Positions 12,303 to 24,254 of a stretch of DNA of 64,000 bases are shown in pieces. The translations under genes were made by a program, and so were the position numbers. The stretch covers positions 289,834 through 353,833 of the forward strand of contig JAUJPD010000001.1 in NCBI GenBank assembly GCA_030447315.1, read 5' to 3'. The stretch is from Actinomycetota bacterium. GTDB lineage: Bacteria; Actinomycetota; CADDZG01; WHSQ01. How positions within the stretch are numbered: the first letter of the stretch is position 1; each line of letters begins with the position of its first letter. Below the pieces are notes generated by a model. That model was not told the DNA's origin and ran no database searches. It worked only from the letters and a program-made list of their open reading frames with translations.

Positions 12303-15300
12303 CTATTCGGCCGCCGACGTCGCCTCTTCCGGCACCCCTACCTCGCCGTTGCCGTCCTCCGACGGCACCGAGGTGAGTCCGATGAACGAAGCCATGTCCT
12401 CGTCGGCCTCCTCCCGAGGCGGCAGCCCGAACATCGCTCTCGCCTCGTCGTCGGACATCGCTCCCTCGCCCGTGGTTACCACTCGGATCGAGCGGTAGCG
12501 GCTCATCCCGGTTCCGGCGGGGATCAGCTTGCCGATGATGACGTTTTCCTTGAGGCCCAACAGCGGATCGGACTTCCCGTTGATCGCGGCCTCGGTGAGC
12601 ACCCTGGTGGTCTCCTGGAACGAGGCTGCCGAGAGCCAGGACTCAGTTGCCAGCGAAGCCTTGGTGATCCCCATCAGGATCGGACGAGCGGTGGCGGCCT
12701 CGCCGCCACCCGAAACCACGCCCTCATTCGTATCGGCGAAGGACTTCGCGTCCACCAGCTGGCCCGGCAGGAATTCGGTGTCGCCGGGCTCGATCACGTT
12801 CACCTTGCGCAACATCTGACGAACGATCAACTCGATGTGCTTATCGTGGATCGGCACGCCCTGGTTGCGGTAGACCCTTTGGACCTCGTTGACCAGGTAG
12901 AGCTGAACCTCGCGGGTACCCATCACCTCGAGCACCTCGTCCGGGTCCCGGGACCCCTCGGTGAGAGAAGCCCCCACCTCGACGGTCTGGCCGTCTTTGA
13001 CCAGCACATCATCGAAGCGGCCGATCTTGTATGTGACCGATTCGCTGCCATCGTCGGGGATCAACTCGATGGAGCGGGTCTTCTCGTCCTCGTGCATCTG
13101 GATGCGACCCGATGCCTTGGCGATCTCCGTCTTCACCTTGGGGGTGCGGGCCTCGAAGAGCTCGACCACTCTCGGCAGACCGCTCGTGATGTCGGAACCA
13201 CCGCGGAAACGCACACCACCAGTGTGGAAGGTACGCATCGTGAGCTGCGTTCCTGGCTCGCCGATGGACTGAGCGGCGACGATACCCACGGCCTCACCCA
13301 TCTCGACGAGGCGGCCCGTCGCCAACGAGACGCCGTAGCACTTCTGACAGACGCCGTACTTGGCCTCACAGGTGAGGACCGAGCGCACGACGACCCGCTC
13401 GACACCGGCTTCCGCGATCCGAGCCGAGAGCTCCGCCGATACCTCGGTGCCGGCCTCGGCCACCACGGTCCCGTCGGGGCTGGCTGCCTCTTCTAGAAGA
13501 ACCCTGGCGATGAGCTTCTGCTTCAGGTGGCCTCGCTCGACCTGCACGTCCAAGGAGATCCCGCGGTCGGTGCCACAGTCTTCTTGACGAACGATCACTT
13601 CCTGGGAAACGTCTACCAGACGGCGCGTCAGGTAGCCGGAGTCGGCGGTTCGCAGAGCGGTGTCGGCCAGTCCTTTACGAGCACCGTGAGTGGAGATGAA
13701 GTACTCGAGAACCGTGAGGCCCTCGCGGAAGTTCGAGCGAATAGGCCGCGGGATGATCTCGCCCCGGGGGTTGGCGACTAGTCCACGCATACCCGCGATC
13801 TGACGGATCTGCATGATGTTTCCTCGGGCTCCCGAATGCGCCATCATCCAGATCGGGTTGAGCTCATCAGACTCGAAGGACTTCTCCATCTCGTCCTTGA
13901 CCTGCTCGGACGCTTCGGTCCAGACCTCGATCAGCTCCTGACGACGCTCGTCGTCGGTGATGATGCCCTTCTGGTACTGGGTCTCGATCTTGTCGGCCAT
14001 CTTCTCGTGGGTTGCGATGATCTCGGGCTTCTTCGTCGGCGTGGTCACGTCTTCCAGACCCACGGTGACTCCGGCCTTGGTCGCATAGCGGAACCCGGTG
14101 TCCTTCAGGGCATCCAGCGTCTCGGACAGCTCCTTCTTGTCGTAGGTCCGAGCGATCCGGTCGATGAGTGCGGTCAGCTCCCTCTTCTTGAACAGGGAGT
14201 TCTGATAGGGGAAGTCGGCAGGGAATGCGTCGTTGAAGATGACCCTCCCGGCGGTGGTCTCCTTGAGACGCTTCGGGTTGGCGTCGAACTCCTCCTGCGA
14301 CTCGTCCTGGAATCGCTTGAGCCCCCGGACCTTGACGGTCGCATGGATCCCGACCACCTTCGCGTCGTAGGCCTTGTAGAGCTCGTCCGGCGACGAGAAG
14401 ATCTTGCCGTCGCCCGGCTCTCCCTCGTGGCTGACCGTCAGGTAGTAGACGCCCAGGATGATGTCCTGCGTGGGAGCCACGATCGGATCACCGTTCGCCG
14501 GCGACAACACGTTGTGAGCCGACAGCATCAACAGACGAGCCTCGGCCTGAGCCTCGGATGACAGAGGCACGTGGACGGCCATCTGGTCCCCGTCGAAGTC
14601 GGCGTTGAACGCAACGCAGACGAGCGGGTGCACCTGGATCGCCTTGCCCTCCACCAGCACCGGCTCGAAAGCCTGGATGCCGAGACGGTGAAGCGTAGGC
14701 GCACGGTTCAGTAGGACGGGGTGCTCGTGGATGATCTCCTCGAGAACGTCCCACACGTGGGCACGACTGCGCTCGACCATGCGTTTGGCGCTCTTGATGT
14801 TCTGGGCGTGACCCAGATCAACGAGACGCTTCATGACGAACGGCTTGAACAGCTCGAGCGCCATCTGCTTCGGCAGACCGCATTGGTGGAGCTTCAACGT
14901 GGGACCCGAGACGATCACAGAACGACCCGAGTAGTCGACGCGCTTTCCGAGCAGGTTCTGACGGAATCGACCCTGCTTGCCCTTGAGCATGTCCGAAAGT
15001 GACTTCAGGGGCCGGTTACCGGGTCCGGTTACGGGACGGCCACGACGACCGTTGTCGAACAGGGCGTCAACGGCCTCCTGGAGCATGCGCTTCTCGTTGT
15101 TCACGATGATCTCGGGGGCCCCCAGGTCGAGGAGCCTCTTCAGACGGTTGTTGCGGTTGATAACACGGCGATACAGGTCGTTCAGGTCGGAGGTTGCGAA
15201 GCGCCCGCCGTCGAGCTGCACCATCGGACGAAGGTCCGGTGGGATGACCGGAACACAGTCCAGGACCATCCCCATCGGGGAGTTCCTCTTGGCGGTGTCC

Positions 15301-16208
15301 GTGAAAGGAGCAACGACCTTCAGGCGCTTGATGGCCCGCTGGCGCTTCTGCCCCTTGCCCGTTTTGATCAGCTCGCGGAGCTCTTCGGCCTCTGCCTCTA
15401 GATCCAGGGAGCCCAGTAGGTCCTTGATGGACTCGGCCCCCATGCCACCTTTGAAGTAGTCGCCGTACCGGTCCTTCAGCTCACGCCACAGGACCTCGTC
15501 CTCGACGATCAGCTTCGGACCGAGGTCCTTGAACTTGTCGATCGTCGCCTGCACCAGACCGATGTTGCGGTCGGCGCGGTCACGCACCTCTTTCTGTTGG
15601 CGCTCCGACTGGTTCTTCGCCGCCGTCTTCTCCGAAGAGCGGGCCTTGCGAGCCTCCATCTCCTCGAGACGAACCTCGGTCTCTTTGAGGATCTCTTCGA
15701 GACGACGGTCGCGATCGCCCTCGATCTTGGCGATCTCCTTCCCCACCTCTTCCTCGAGACGAGGAAGGTCCTTGTGCCGCTTGTCCTCGTTGACCTCGGT
15801 CACGATGGAAGCCGCGAAGTAGATGACCTTCTCGAGCTCCTTGGGAGCGATGTCCAAGAGGTAACCGAGGCGGGAAGGAACGCCCTTGAAGTACCAGATG
15901 TGGGTTACAGGGGCTGCCAGCTCGATGTGGCCCATGCGCTCGCGCCGCACTTTGGCACGAGTGACCTCGACACCACAGCGCTCGCAGATGATGCCCTTGA
16001 AACGGACACGCTTGTACTTACCGCAGTAGCACTCCCAGTCCTTGGTGGGCCCGAAGATCTTCTCGCAGAAGAGTCCGTCCTTCTCGGGCTTCAGGGTCCG
16101 GTAGTTGATGGTCTCAGGCTTCTTTACCTCGCCGTTGGACCACGCTCGGATCTGATCTCCGACCGCGAGGCCGATCCGTAGCTCGTCGAAATAGTTGACG
16201 TCTAACAC
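12303..16208 (-). CDS. rpoC: DNA-directed RNA polymerase subunit beta'
   Basis: Catalytic large subunit of RNA polymerase. The 1301 residues include the N-terminal zinc site (C60, C62, C75, C78), the active-site NADFDGDQM at about 535-543, whose Asp residues bind Mg, and the second zinc site around [13 protein letters not shown]. It starts at GTG with GAGGAGGT upstream, 15 nt after rpoB. Length is normal for Actinomycetota. The acidic C-terminal tail ([13 protein letters not shown] and after) is typical of poorly conserved ends. Confidence 0.98.
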   Translation of the reverse strand: MLDVNYFDELRIGLAVGDQIRAWSNGEVKKPETINYRTLKPEKDGLFCEKIFGPTKDWECYCGKYKRVRFKGIICERCGVEVTRAKVRRERMGHIELAAPVTHIWYFKGVPSRLGYLLDIAPKELEKVIYFAASIVTEVNEDKRHKDLPRLEEEVGKEIAKIEGDRDRRLEEILKETEVRLEEMEARKARSSEKTAAKNQSERQQKEVRDRADRNIGLVQATIDKFKDLGPKLIVEDEVLWRELKDRYGDYFKGGMGAESIKDLLGSLDLEAEAEELRELIKTGKGQKRQRAIKRLKVVAPFTDTAKRNSPMGMVLDCVPVIPPDLRPMVQLDGGRFATSDLNDLYRRVINRNNRLKRLLDLGAPEIIVNNEKRMLQEAVDALFDNGRRGRPVTGPGNRPLKSLSDMLKGKQGRFRQNLLGKRVDYSGRSVIVSGPTLKLHQCGLPKQMALELFKPFVMKRLVDLGHAQNIKSAKRMVERSRAHVWDVLEEIIHEHPVLLNRAPTLHRLGIQAFEPVLVEGKAIQVHPLVCVAFNADFDGDQMAVHVPLSSEAQAEARLLMLSAHNVLSPANGDPIVAPTQDIILGVYYLTVSHEGEPGDGKIFSSPDELYKAYDAKVVGIHATVKVRGLKRFQDESQEEFDANPKRLKETTAGRVIFNDAFPADFPYQNSLFKKRELTALIDRIARTYDKKELSETLDALKDTGFRYATKAGVTVGLEDVTTPTKKPEIIATHEKMADKIETQYQKGIITDDERRQELIEVWTEASEQVKDEMEKSFESDELNPIWMMAHSGARGNIMQIRQIAGMRGLVANPRGEIIPRPIRSNFREGLTVLEYFISTHGARKGLADTALRTADSGYLTRRLVDVSQEVIVRQEDCGTDRGISLDVQVERGHLKQKLIARVLLEEAASPDGTVVAEAGTEVSAELSARIAEAGVERVVVRSVLTCEAKYGVCQKCYGVSLATGRLVEMGEAVGIVAAQSIGEPGTQLTMRTFHTGGVRFRGGSDITSGLPRVVELFEARTPKVKTEIAKASGRIQMHEDEKTRSIELIPDDGSESVTYKIGRFDDVLVKDGQTVEVGASLTEGSRDPDEVLEVMGTREVQLYLVNEVQRVYRNQGVPIHDKHIELIVRQMLRKVNVIEPGDTEFLPGQLVDAKSFADTNEGVVSGGGEAATARPILMGITKASLATESWLSAASFQETTRVLTEAAINGKSDPLLGLKENVIIGKLIPAGTGMSRYRSIRVVTTGEGAMSDDEARAMFGLPPREEADEDMASFIGLTSVPSEDGNGEVGVPEEATSAAE

Positions 16209-16223
16209 TATTCAGTGACCTCC

Positions 16224-19200
16224 TCAGACTTCTTCGACGGATGACGGCTCACGACGGGATAGATCGATCCCCAACTCCTCCGCGGTACGGAAGATGTCTT
16301 CGTCGATCTCTTTCATCTCGATCTCCTCGCCCTCGGCCGAGAGAACCTCGACGTTCAAGCACAGAGACTGCATCTCTTTGATAAGCACCTTGAAGCTCTC
16401 CGGGATGCCCGGCTCGGGGATGTTCTCGCCCTTGACCACGGCCTCGTACACCTTCACGCGGCCGAGCACGTCGTCGGACTTGATCGTGAGCAGCTCCTGC
16501 AGGCAGTAGGCAGCGCCGTAGGCCTCGAGGGCCCACACCTCCATCTCTCCGAACCGCTGCCCGCCGAACTGCGCCTTACCGCCGAGCGGCTGCTGCGTGA
16601 TCATCGAGTAGGGGCCGGTGGAGCGGGCGTGGATCTTGTCGTCGACCATGTGGCTCAGCTTCAAGATGTACTTGAAGCCGACCGTGATGAGCCCGTCGTA
16701 AGGCTCGCCGGACCGCCCGTCGTACAGCTGGGCTTTTCCGATCTCGTTGACCAGCGGGTACTCGGAGGGCTTGTTCGCGGTGGTGCGCATCGCGGCGAGC
16801 AACTCGTCTTCCTGAGCCCCGTCGAAGACGGGGGTCTCGACATGGGTCGCCTCGCGCTTCCGCCACGCGCCTGCGGGGGGAGCCTCGGTGACCTCCTCTT
16901 CCCAGCGTTGCTTCGCCACCCAGCCAAGGTGCGTCTCGAGCACCTGGCCGAGGTTCATACGCGAAGGAACACCCAGCGGGTTCAAGATGATGTCGACGGG
17001 GGTCCCGTCCGCGAGGAAAGGCATGTCCTGCTCGGGAAGGATCTTCGAGATGACGCCCTTGTTGCCGTGGCGCCCCGCCAGCTTGTCACCCTCGGAGATC
17101 TTCCGCTTCTGAGCCACGAACACCCGGACCAGCTCGTTCACGCCCGGAGGCAGCTCGTCCCCATTGTCTCGAGAGAACTCACGCACGCCGATGACCTTGC
17201 CGGTCTCACCGTGCGGCATCTTGAGCGAGGTGTCTCGCACCTCGCGAGCCTTCTCACCGAAGATGGCTCGCAGGAGACGCTCTTCTGGCGTCAGCTCGGT
17301 CTCGCCCTTGGGCGTGACCTTGCCGACCAGGACGTCTCCGGGTCCCACGTCGGCGCCGATGCGGATGATGCCGCGCTCGTCGAGATCGGCAAGAACGTCT
17401 TCGGAGACGTTGGGGATGTCCCGCGTGATCTCCTCGGCCCCCAGCTTGGTATCGCGGGCGTCCACCTCGTGCTCTTCGATGTGGATGGAGGTCAAGATGT
17501 CGTCTTTGACGAGACGCTGGGACAGGATGATCGCGTCCTCGAAGTTGTAACCCTCCCAGGACATGAACGCGACCAGCAGGTTCGCGCCCAGGGCGAGGTC
17601 TCCCTTGTCCGTCGAAGGCCCGTCGGCCAGGATGTCGCCCTTCTTGACCTTGGCCCCTTCACGCACGACCGGCCGCTGGTTGATGCAGGTGGACTGGTTG
17701 CTGCGACGGAACTTGTCGAGCTTGTAGACGCGGCGCTCGCCGGCGCCCGATCCACTAGGAGCGACCACGATGCGCTCCGCGGTGACCTCTTCCACGGTGC
17801 CGTTGAACTCGTTGACGATGACGTCACCTGCGTCAACGGCGGCGCGGTGCTCGAGACCGGTGCCCACGATCGGAGCCTGTGGACGCAACAACGGAACCGC
17901 CTGTCGCTGCATGTTGGCACCCATCAGAGCCCGGTTGGCGTCATCGTGCTCGAGGAACGGGATACAAGCCGTAGAAACCGAGACGATCTGCTTCGGCGAC
18001 ACGTCCATGTAGTCCACCTCGGACGGCTCCACGTACTCGACCTCGTTCAAGCGGCCCCGCACCAGCACCTTGGGCTCGGTGAAGTTGCCGTCGTCGTCGA
18101 TCGTGGCGTTGGCCTGAGCGATCACGGCCCGGCCCTCTTCATCGGCGGTCAGGTATTCGACCTTGTTCGATACCTTGCCGTCCTTGACGATCCGGTATGG
18201 GGTCTCGATGAAGCCGTAACGATTGAGCCGCGCGTAGGTGGAGAGGGAGCCGATGAGGCCGATGTTCGGCCCCTCGGGAGTCTCGATCGGGCACATACGA
18301 CCGTAGTGACTGGAGTGAACGTCTCGCACCTCGAACCCCGCCCGTTCGCGCGACAGACCGCCAGGCCCGAGCGCCGAGAGGCGGCGCTTGTGCGTCAGCT
18401 CCGCCAGCGGGTTGGTCTGGTCCATGAACTGGCTGAGCTGGGACGAACCGAAGAACTCCTTGATGGAGGCAACCACGGGACGGATGTTGATCAGCGTCTG
18501 CGGGGTGATGGCCTCGACGTCCTGGGTGGTCATGCGTTCGCGAACCACGCGCTCCATGCGGGAGAGGCCAACCCGGATCTGGTTCTGGATCAGCTCGCCC
18601 ACCGGACGGATCCGCCGGTTGCCGAAGTGGTCGATGTCGTCGGTCTCGTAGTCGTCGTTGCCGGCGTGGAGCTCGACCAGATAACGGATCGTCGCGAGGA
18701 TGTCGTCCTTGCGGAGAACCGATCCGTACTCCTGGATTGTTTTCTCGTCGCTCTTGAAACCGAGCTTCTTGTTGACCTTGTAGCGCCCCACCCGAGCAAG
18801 GTCGTAGCGCTTGGTGTTGAAGAAGAGATTGTCGAGGAGGGCGCGGGCGCTCTCTACCGTCGGAGGCTCGCCCGGACGAAGCTTGCGATAGATGTCCATG
18901 AGGGCGTCTTCCTCGGTCTGGATCGCGTCCTTCTCGAGGGTCAGGGCGATGGACTCGGCGCCATCGAACAGCTTGAGGATGTCGTCGTCACCGCCGTAAC
19001 CGAGCGCCTTGAGGAGAACGGTGACGTTCTGCTTGCGTTTGCGATCCACGCGGACCCCGACCATGTCCTTCTTGTCCGTCTCGAACTCGAGCCAGGCTCC
19101 TCGAGCCGGGATGATCTTGCAGGCGAAGATGTCCTTGTCCGAGGCCTTGTCGATCGAGCGGTCGAAGTAGACCCCGGGCGAACGGACCAGCTGCGACACC

Positions 19201-19586
19201 ACGACGCGCTCGGTCCCGTTGATGATGAAGGTGCCCTTCGCCGTCATCATCGGGAAGTCGCCCATGAAGACGGTCTGCTCTTTGATCTCGCCCGTTTCCT
19301 TGTTGATGAAGGCGGCGGTGACGAACAGCGGCTTGGAGAAGGTCATGTCCTTCTCTTTGCACTCGTCCTCGTCGAACTTCGGGTCCTCGAACCGGTGACT
19401 GAGGAACTGGAGCGCGAGGTTCCCGGTGAAGTCCTCGATCGGAGAGATGTCGTTCAGGGTCTCGCCCAAGCCCGTCTCGAGGAACCAATCGAAGGATTCC
19501 TTCTGAACGGAGATCAGGTTGGGGAGAGGGTGTACTTCCTTGAGCTTGGCAAAAGAACGGCGTTCGCGCAGCGCGTTAGACGACAA
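16224..19586 (-). CDS. rpoB: DNA-directed RNA polymerase subunit beta
   Basis: The second large subunit of RNA polymerase, 1120 residues. The rifampicin region is intact and of the sensitive type ([20 protein letters not shown] then [12 protein letters not shown], near residues 380-410). The motif [18 protein letters not shown] and the end [15 protein letters not shown] are family-typical. The start is TTG, chosen because AGGAGG lies 5 nt upstream. No frameshift is seen. The promoter at 19746-19774 leaves a leader of about 150 nt. Confidence 0.98.
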   Translation of the reverse strand: MSSNALRERRSFAKLKEVHPLPNLISVQKESFDWFLETGLGETLNDISPIEDFTGNLALQFLSHRFEDPKFDEDECKEKDMTFSKPLFVTAAFINKETGEIKEQTVFMGDFPMMTAKGTFIINGTERVVVSQLVRSPGVYFDRSIDKASDKDIFACKIIPARGAWLEFETDKKDMVGVRVDRKRKQNVTVLLKALGYGGDDDILKLFDGAESIALTLEKDAIQTEEDALMDIYRKLRPGEPPTVESARALLDNLFFNTKRYDLARVGRYKVNKKLGFKSDEKTIQEYGSVLRKDDILATIRYLVELHAGNDDYETDDIDHFGNRRIRPVGELIQNQIRVGLSRMERVVRERMTTQDVEAITPQTLINIRPVVASIKEFFGSSQLSQFMDQTNPLAELTHKRRLSALGPGGLSRERAGFEVRDVHSSHYGRMCPIETPEGPNIGLIGSLSTYARLNRYGFIETPYRIVKDGKVSNKVEYLTADEEGRAVIAQANATIDDDGNFTEPKVLVRGRLNEVEYVEPSEVDYMDVSPKQIVSVSTACIPFLEHDDANRALMGANMQRQAVPLLRPQAPIVGTGLEHRAAVDAGDVIVNEFNGTVEEVTAERIVVAPSGSGAGERRVYKLDKFRRSNQSTCINQRPVVREGAKVKKGDILADGPSTDKGDLALGANLLVAFMSWEGYNFEDAIILSQRLVKDDILTSIHIEEHEVDARDTKLGAEEITRDIPNVSEDVLADLDERGIIRIGADVGPGDVLVGKVTPKGETELTPEERLLRAIFGEKAREVRDTSLKMPHGETGKVIGVREFSRDNGDELPPGVNELVRVFVAQKRKISEGDKLAGRHGNKGVISKILPEQDMPFLADGTPVDIILNPLGVPSRMNLGQVLETHLGWVAKQRWEEEVTEAPPAGAWRKREATHVETPVFDGAQEDELLAAMRTTANKPSEYPLVNEIGKAQLYDGRSGEPYDGLITVGFKYILKLSHMVDDKIHARSTGPYSMITQQPLGGKAQFGGQRFGEMEVWALEAYGAAYCLQELLTIKSDDVLGRVKVYEAVVKGENIPEPGIPESFKVLIKEMQSLCLNVEVLSAEGEEIEMKEIDEDIFRTAEELGIDLSRREPSSVEEV

Positions 19587-20029
19587 ACGTGCCTCCTGTA
19601 GTTGCCTTCGTGGGGTCAGAGAACCGGGTCAAGAAGGGGCCCCGTTAAACCCTTCCTGGCCTGCCTCGATCGGCTCGCGATGGGCGGTTCTTAGCCGCGC
19701 GACAAGGCGAATCGAACGATCGGGGGCTGGACACAGCAGAGAGGCAGTATAGGGGCAGCGCCCTACGCCGTCAACCAGGGGTCTCACCCCCGGCGAGATG
19801 TCTATTCAGCTGTGAAGCGTGGTGCGGACGTTATCCCCCATCCCTGATGATTTCAAGCCTAAATATCCACAGGGCCCGGATGGAGCCCGCTCCAGGCGTC
19901 GGCACGGCCCCCGCTCCGGCGGCGTCGGCAGGGGAATCGCTGGAACGGTCGGGGGCGCCTGAACGGCGCGCTCCTCCCTCCGACGAGGCCCACTTCGCCC
20001 GCGTTCCTTCGATATCGAGCGCGTCGGTG
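19587..20029. other. rplL-rpoB intergenic region
   Basis: A 443-nt non-coding gap between rplL and rpoB. It contains the rpoBC promoter and GC-rich stretches able to fold (around 19880-19990), which may form a processing or attenuation site, as known between these genes elsewhere. I see no credible gene. Confidence 0.6.
19746..19774 (-). promoter_or_regulatory. Sigma-A type promoter of rpoBC
   Basis: On the minus strand TTGACG (19769-19774), a 17-bp spacer and TATACT (19746-19751) form a near-consensus housekeeping promoter, the best in the window. It would start transcription about 150 nt before the rpoB TTG. It lets rpoBC be expressed apart from the ribosomal protein genes upstream. Confidence 0.85.
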
Positions 20030-20422
20030 TTACTTGAGCTCGACGCTCGCTCCCGCACCCTCGAGCTTGGCTTTGGCCTCCTCGGCCTGGTCCTTCGCGA
20101 CCTTCTCGAGCACCGCCTTGGGCGCCGAGTCGACCAGGTCCTTGGCCTCCTTCAGGCCCAGGCTGGTGAGGGCCCGAACCTCCTTGATGACCTGGATCTT
20201 CTTGTCGCCGGCACCGGTCAGGACGACGTCGAACTCGTCCTTCTCCTCCTCTGCTGCAGCGCCGTCTCCACCGGCTCCGCCGCCGGCGCCCATAGCTGCC
20301 ACGGCTACGGGGGCCGCCGCCGTGACGCCGAACTTCTCTTCGAACGCCTTGACGAACTCGGACAGCTCGAGAACCGTCCAGCCCGCTACCGCATCGAGTA
20401 CTTCGTCCTGGGAAATCGCCAT
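20030..20422 (-). CDS. rplL: 50S ribosomal protein L7/L12
   Basis: Stalk protein that recruits translation GTPases. The 130 residues have the N-terminal dimerisation domain, an Ala/Gly-rich hinge (about 36-55) and the C-terminal domain with [20 protein letters not shown] and [12 protein letters not shown]. It follows rplJ by 2 nt. Length is normal. Confidence 0.97.
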   Translation of the reverse strand: MAISQDEVLDAVAGWTVLELSEFVKAFEEKFGVTAAAPVAVAAMGAGGGAGGDGAAAEEEKDEFDVVLTGAGDKKIQVIKEVRALTSLGLKEAKDLVDSAPKAVLEKVAKDQAEEAKAKLEGAGASVELK

Positions 20423-20424
20423 CC

Positions 20425-21207
20425 CTACTCCTCCTTCTCGGTGCCGCCATCGGCGGCGGCTTCAGTGTCGGTCGAGTCCTGATCGGGTGCCTCGTTCGCT
20501 GCTTCCACGGAGTCGGCGGCCTCCGACGAGGTCTCGCCGGCCACGTCCGCGACCGCGTCGGCCACCTCGGCCTCCCCGCGATCGCCGCCTCCGGCGGGCT
20601 CTTCCTCTGGCGCGGGCTCGGCGCCGGGTGCGGTCGCCTCTGCGGCGGGCGGAGCGGCCGGTGAGTCGCCCGTGCCGCCGGGGAGCTCGCCGGACTCCTT
20701 CTTAGCGAGGACCTGGGCGAGCATGGAGCCGAGGTCGCGAAGGGCCGCCGCGAACACGTTCACGGTTTGCTGGAGCGGAGAGTTCATCATCATGGCGATC
20801 TTGGCCAGCTGGACCTCTCTGGGCTCGACGCTGGCAAGAGCCCGGGCCTGGTCGCCGTCGAGGATCTTGCCCTTGAGGATCCCGCCCTTGATGACCAGCA
20901 CCGGGAACTTCTTGGCCGCGTCGTCGAGAGCCTTGGCCGCGGCCACCGCGTCGCCCCTACAGAAGGCGATCGCGGTCGGGCCCTCCAGCATCCCGGCGAG
21001 ATCCTCCATGCCGACCTCTCGAGCGGCGATCCGGGCCAAGGTGTTCTTGAGAACCTTGTAATCGGCGTCGGCTTCTCGTAGCGCGACTCGTAGCTCGGCG
21101 AGGTTGGCGACGGAGAGGCCCCGGTATTCGGTCAAGAGAGCAGCGTTCGATTCCTGGAAGCGCCCGGCGATCTCTTCAACCGCCTGCGCCTTGCCTGCTC
21201 TGGCCAT
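20425..21207 (-). CDS. rplJ: 50S ribosomal protein L10 with long acidic tail
   Basis: Base of the L12 stalk. Residues 1 to about 175 are a normal L10 ([61 protein letters not shown]). A tail of about 85 residues follows, rich in Ala, Glu, Asp and Pro and ending GTEKEE. L10 is usually 165-180 residues, so 260 is unusual. The gene is preceded by an attenuator-like hairpin and lies directly before rplL. Confidence 0.95.
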   Translation of the reverse strand: MARAGKAQAVEEIAGRFQESNAALLTEYRGLSVANLAELRVALREADADYKVLKNTLARIAAREVGMEDLAGMLEGPTAIAFCRGDAVAAAKALDDAAKKFPVLVIKGGILKGKILDGDQARALASVEPREVQLAKIAMMMNSPLQQTVNVFAAALRDLGSMLAQVLAKKESGELPGGTGDSPAAPPAAEATAPGAEPAPEEEPAGGGDRGEAEVADAVADVAGETSSEAADSVEAANEAPDQDSTDTEAAADGGTEKEE

Positions 21208-21230
21208 GAGGCTGTCCTTTCTCGGGCATC

Positions 21231-21263
21231 AAAAAAGCGGCCACCCCATAGAGGAGCGACCGC
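21231..21263 (-). terminator. Attenuator-like hairpin with T6 in the rplJ leader
   Basis: On the minus strand an outer stem GCGGTC/GGCCGC with an inner CTCC/GGGG stem is followed at once by six T residues and then, 23 nt later, by the rplJ ATG. This is the shape of an intrinsic terminator. Its position fits conditional control of rplJL, as known for L10 leaders elsewhere. No competing antiterminator fold was worked out. Confidence 0.7.
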
Positions 21264-21398
21264 GCTTTGGATCTGCGCCGATCTCTCGCCTGCGCCGGTC
21301 CCGTGAGGGCTTAGGGGACAAAGGTCCCGCCGGCGGTCTGGGGCTTCGTTACGAAAGACAGATTACCAAACGAGCGAGACGCCTAGGGAGGGGCCCTC

Positions 21399-21947
21399 TC
21401 AATCCAGCGAGACGGTACCGCCTGCTCTCCAGTACTCCCCCGCCTCACGCTCCATGAAGCCTTCGTCGACCAGATGGCGCCGCAGGGAGGCGACGTCGGG
21501 GTGGTACTGAGCCAAGATCAGATTGACGTCGCTCTCCAGGTAGCGAAGACCGGGCTCGAACTCCTGCGCGAGGTGATCGAGTACGACCAACCTCTTGGAG
21601 CGGACGGCCGGGATCGTGACCAGGCGGCCGTGGCGGATGAAGGTGCGCAAGACGGCCGAGGAGCTGGGCGGATGCCCGAGTCCTTCCTCTGTGTCTCGTC
21701 GTTCGGATGCGGCGCGGGCGGTACCGAGGATCTCGTCGTGCTCGAACCGGTAACCCGTCCGAGCCTTGGTGACCAGGCCCGCGGCGATCAATCGGCTCAT
21801 CGCTTTTTCGATCGAGCGGGCGTCGAGCCCCGTGGTCACACCGATCTCGGCAACGGAAGAGGCTCCCAAGACCAGAGCGGCGGCGACCCGGAGGCGATCG
21901 CGATCGGCCAGAGCCGCCACGATCCGCTCGGCATCTCCGTCCATCAC
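21399..21947 (-). CDS. DUF2087-domain protein with helix-turn-helix N-terminus
   Basis: Probable small regulator of 182 residues. The N-terminal 70 residues look like an ArsR/MarR-type winged helix (RLRVAAALVLGASSVAEIGV, SIEKAMSRLIAAGLVTKART). Residues from about 103 match the DUF2087 pattern (RLVTIPAVRSKRLVVLDHLA, RRHLVDEGFMEREAGEYWR). It sits between rplA and rplJ, where Bacillus and most actinobacteria as I know them have no gene. GTG is the first start; the next codon is ATG. Its target is unknown; a role in the neighbouring ribosomal genes is only a guess from position. Confidence 0.8.
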   Translation of the reverse strand: MMDGDAERIVAALADRDRLRVAAALVLGASSVAEIGVTTGLDARSIEKAMSRLIAAGLVTKARTGYRFEHDEILGTARAASERRDTEEGLGHPPSSSAVLRTFIRHGRLVTIPAVRSKRLVVLDHLAQEFEPGLRYLESDVNLILAQYHPDVASLRRHLVDEGFMEREAGEYWRAGGTVSLD

Positions 21948-21981
21948 TCGCTCGGTGAGACCTCGGGCGTGGGCTCCTCGG

Positions 21982-22713
21982 TCACCTGGGGGCGGAGGCG
22001 CTCTCTACCTCTTCGTCAACCAGGTCCTTGGACTTCTGGGGGTCGATGCGGACCCCCGGGCCCATCGTGGTCGAGATCGCGATCGCTTTGAGGTAGCGGC
22101 CCTTCGAGGCCGCAGGCTTGGCGCGGATGACCTCGTCGATGATCGCGGCGTAGTTCTCGATGATGTCGGCCTCGTCGAAGGACTTCTTGCCTACGATCAT
22201 GTGCAGGTTGCCGTGCTTGTCGGTGCGGTACTCGATCCGACCCCCTTTGATGTCGCCGACCGCGCGAGCCACGTCGTCGGTGACGGTGCCGGACTTCGGG
22301 TTCGGCATGAGGCCCCGGGGGCCCAGCACACGGCCCAGCTTTCCGACCGCCGGCATCATGTCCGGAGAGGCGACGATGGCGTCGAACTCGAGCCAACCTC
22401 CCGAGATCCGCTCGGCCAGATCGTCGTCACCTACGACGTCGGCCCCTGCCTCTTCGGCTTGCTTGGCTTTCTCGCCTTTCGCGAACACGGCGACGCGCAT
22501 GGTCTTGCCGGTGCCTTTCGGCAGCGTGACCGCGCCGCGCACCATCTGGTCGGCCTTACGAGGATCGACGCCCAGACGGATGCTCAGCTCGACGGTCTCG
22601 TCAAACTTCGAAGGCGGGAACTCCTTGACGAGCTTCACGGCTTCCCGCGGCGAGTAAAGACGCTCGCGATCGACCTTGGCGATGGCTTCCTTGTAACGCT
22701 TGCCTGCCGGCAT
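21982..22713 (-). CDS. rplA: 50S ribosomal protein L1
   Basis: Mobile L1 stalk protein and, in many bacteria, autogenous repressor of the rplKA mRNA. The 243 residues start [20 protein letters not shown] and show the L1 signature around [20 protein letters not shown] and [23 protein letters not shown] precedes the ATG. Upstream in-frame codons lack similarity. It lies 78 nt after rplK. Confidence 0.97.
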   Translation of the reverse strand: MPAGKRYKEAIAKVDRERLYSPREAVKLVKEFPPSKFDETVELSIRLGVDPRKADQMVRGAVTLPKGTGKTMRVAVFAKGEKAKQAEEAGADVVGDDDLAERISGGWLEFDAIVASPDMMPAVGKLGRVLGPRGLMPNPKSGTVTDDVARAVGDIKGGRIEYRTDKHGNLHMIVGKKSFDEADIIENYAAIIDEVIRAKPAASKGRYLKAIAISTTMGPGVRIDPQKSKDLVDEEVESASAPR

Positions 22714-22791
22714 GTGTAGGTCCTCCTTCGTGGTCGGCGGAGAGCTCAAAGGCGCTCCTCCCACTGGTCAAGGTGTGTCTGGACAGCCTCG

Positions 22792-23226
22792 TTACTTGAC
22801 GGTTATGCCCATGCTGCGGGCGGTGCCTTCCACGATCTTCATCGCGGCGTCGATGTCGTTGGCGTTGAGGTCGGGCATCTTGGTCTCGGCGATCTCGCGC
22901 ACCTGGTCCTTGGTCACCGTTGCGACCTTGGTCTTGTGCGGCTCCGCCGAGCCCTTGTCGACCCCGGCCTTCTGTCGCAGAAGAACGGCGGCGGGAGGGG
23001 TCTTGGTCACGAAGGTGAACGAGCGATCCTCGTACACGGTGATCTCGACCGGGATCGTGGTGCCGGTGTCCTGCTGGGTCGCGGCGTTGTACTGCTTGCA
23101 GAACTCCATGATGTTGATGCCCGCCTGGCCCAGAGCAGGACCGACCGGAGGGGCCGGTGTGGCCTGGCCCCCCGTGATCTGGAGCTTCAATACCTGTGCG
23201 ATCTTCTTGCGGCGTCCGCCACCCAT
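22792..23226 (-). CDS. rplK: 50S ribosomal protein L11
   Basis: GTPase-centre protein and partner of RelA in stringent signalling. The 144 residues include the [20 protein letters not shown] motif with the flexible proline switch, [13 protein letters not shown] and a C-terminal rRNA-binding domain ending ARSMGITVK. The start [14 protein letters not shown] is preceded by GAGGAGAC. The longer open frame overlapping nusG is a shadow. Confidence 0.97.
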   Translation of the reverse strand: MGGGRRKKIAQVLKLQITGGQATPAPPVGPALGQAGINIMEFCKQYNAATQQDTGTTIPVEITVYEDRSFTFVTKTPPAAVLLRQKAGVDKGSAEPHKTKVATVTKDQVREIAETKMPDLNANDIDAAMKIVEGTARSMGITVK

Positions 23227-23249
23227 CTGTCGTCTCCTCTTTCTCGGTG

Positions 23250-24254
23250 TTAGAGCTTGGCGACCTGGTCGAAGCCCAGCTCGACCGGCGTCTCTCGCCC
23301 GAAGATGTTGACGAGCACCTTGAGCTTGCTCTGGTCGACGTTGATCTCGGAGATGGATCCGGTGAAGTTGGCGAACGGTCCCGAGGTCACCCTGACGCTC
23401 TCTTGTTCCTCGAACTCGAGGCGCGGCTTGAGCTTCTTCTGATCGGCCTTGACCTGCAGGATGCGGTCGACCTCCTTGTCCGACAGAGGCGTGGGCTTGG
23501 CGCCGGAGCCGACGAATCCGGTGACGCCGGGCGTGTTCCGAACGACGTACCAGGAGTCGTCCTCCAGGTACATACGGCACAGCAGATAGCCCGGGAACAC
23601 CTTCTTCTGAACGATCTGTTTCTTGCCCTGCTTGATCTCCATGACGTCTTCCATCGGGATCACGACCTCGAAGACGCTGTCTTCTACGTTCATCGACTGG
23701 ATACGAGACTTGAGGTTCACCTTCACCTTGTTCTCGTAGCCGGCATAGGTATGGATCACGTACCAATCACCGGGGCGCTCGTTGGGCGGGATGCGTTGGT
23801 CGTCTTCGTAGAACTCGGCGGGTTGGTCCTCGTCGAGCTCGGCGACCGCGTCGTCGGCTGCCGGGTCGTCTGCCCCGCCCTCGTCGACCGCGGCCTCGGC
23901 CTCTTGCTTCTTGGTGGCGGGAAGAGCCGCCTCGGAGTCCGTTCCCGCGTCGGTGACGCCGACCGCGAGAGGACCCTGGTCCCGCGGCGCGTCGGCATCA
24001 GAGGGGATGTCATCGCCGCCGGTCTCGGCCGCGGCGGTGGCGGGATCGATAGTGGCGGTATCGGCGTCGGATCCGGCTGCGGCCTCGCTTGCATCGCGAT
24101 CGGGATCGGGTTGGGGCGCCACGACGTCGGCGGGATCGACGGCGCCCGGCTGCGGCGCGTCCTCGTTCGGCTGGCCCGTGTCGGTGGTCTCTTCCGAGAT
24201 GTCACCCACGAGCTCTGACGTAGTGGTGTCGGTCTCGGTGCTGGTTTCGGTCAT
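23250..24254 (-). CDS. nusG: Transcription termination/antitermination protein NusG, long acidic N-terminus
   Basis: NusG links RNA polymerase to Rho and the ribosome. The NGN domain starts near residue 161 ([20 protein letters not shown]) with [20 protein letters not shown]; the C-terminal KOW domain spans about 286-334 ([20 protein letters not shown]). The first 160 residues are Glu/Asp/Ala/Thr-rich and probably disordered, longer than the roughly 50-100-residue extensions known from actinobacterial NusG. The ATG overlaps the secE stop (ATGA). Confidence 0.96.
   Translation of the reverse strand: MTETSTETDTTTSELVGDISEETTDTGQPNEDAPQPGAVDPADVVAPQPDPDRDASEAAAGSDADTATIDPATAAAETGGDDIPSDADAPRDQGPLAVGVTDAGTDSEAALPATKKQEAEAAVDEGGADDPAADDAVAELDEDQPAEFYEDDQRIPPNERPGDWYVIHTYAGYENKVKVNLKSRIQSMNVEDSVFEVVIPMEDVMEIKQGKKQIVQKKVFPGYLLCRMYLEDDSWYVVRNTPGVTGFVGSGAKPTPLSDKEVDRILQVKADQKKLKPRLEFEEQESVRVTSGPFANFTGSISEINVDQSKLKVLVNIFGRETPVELGFDQVAKL

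Noticed and set aside
16629-19601. A 990-codon open frame on the plus strand, antisense to rpoB
   Set aside because: It mirrors rpoB codon structure in a GC-rich gene, has low-complexity composition and no recognisable domain; rpoB on the other strand is certain.
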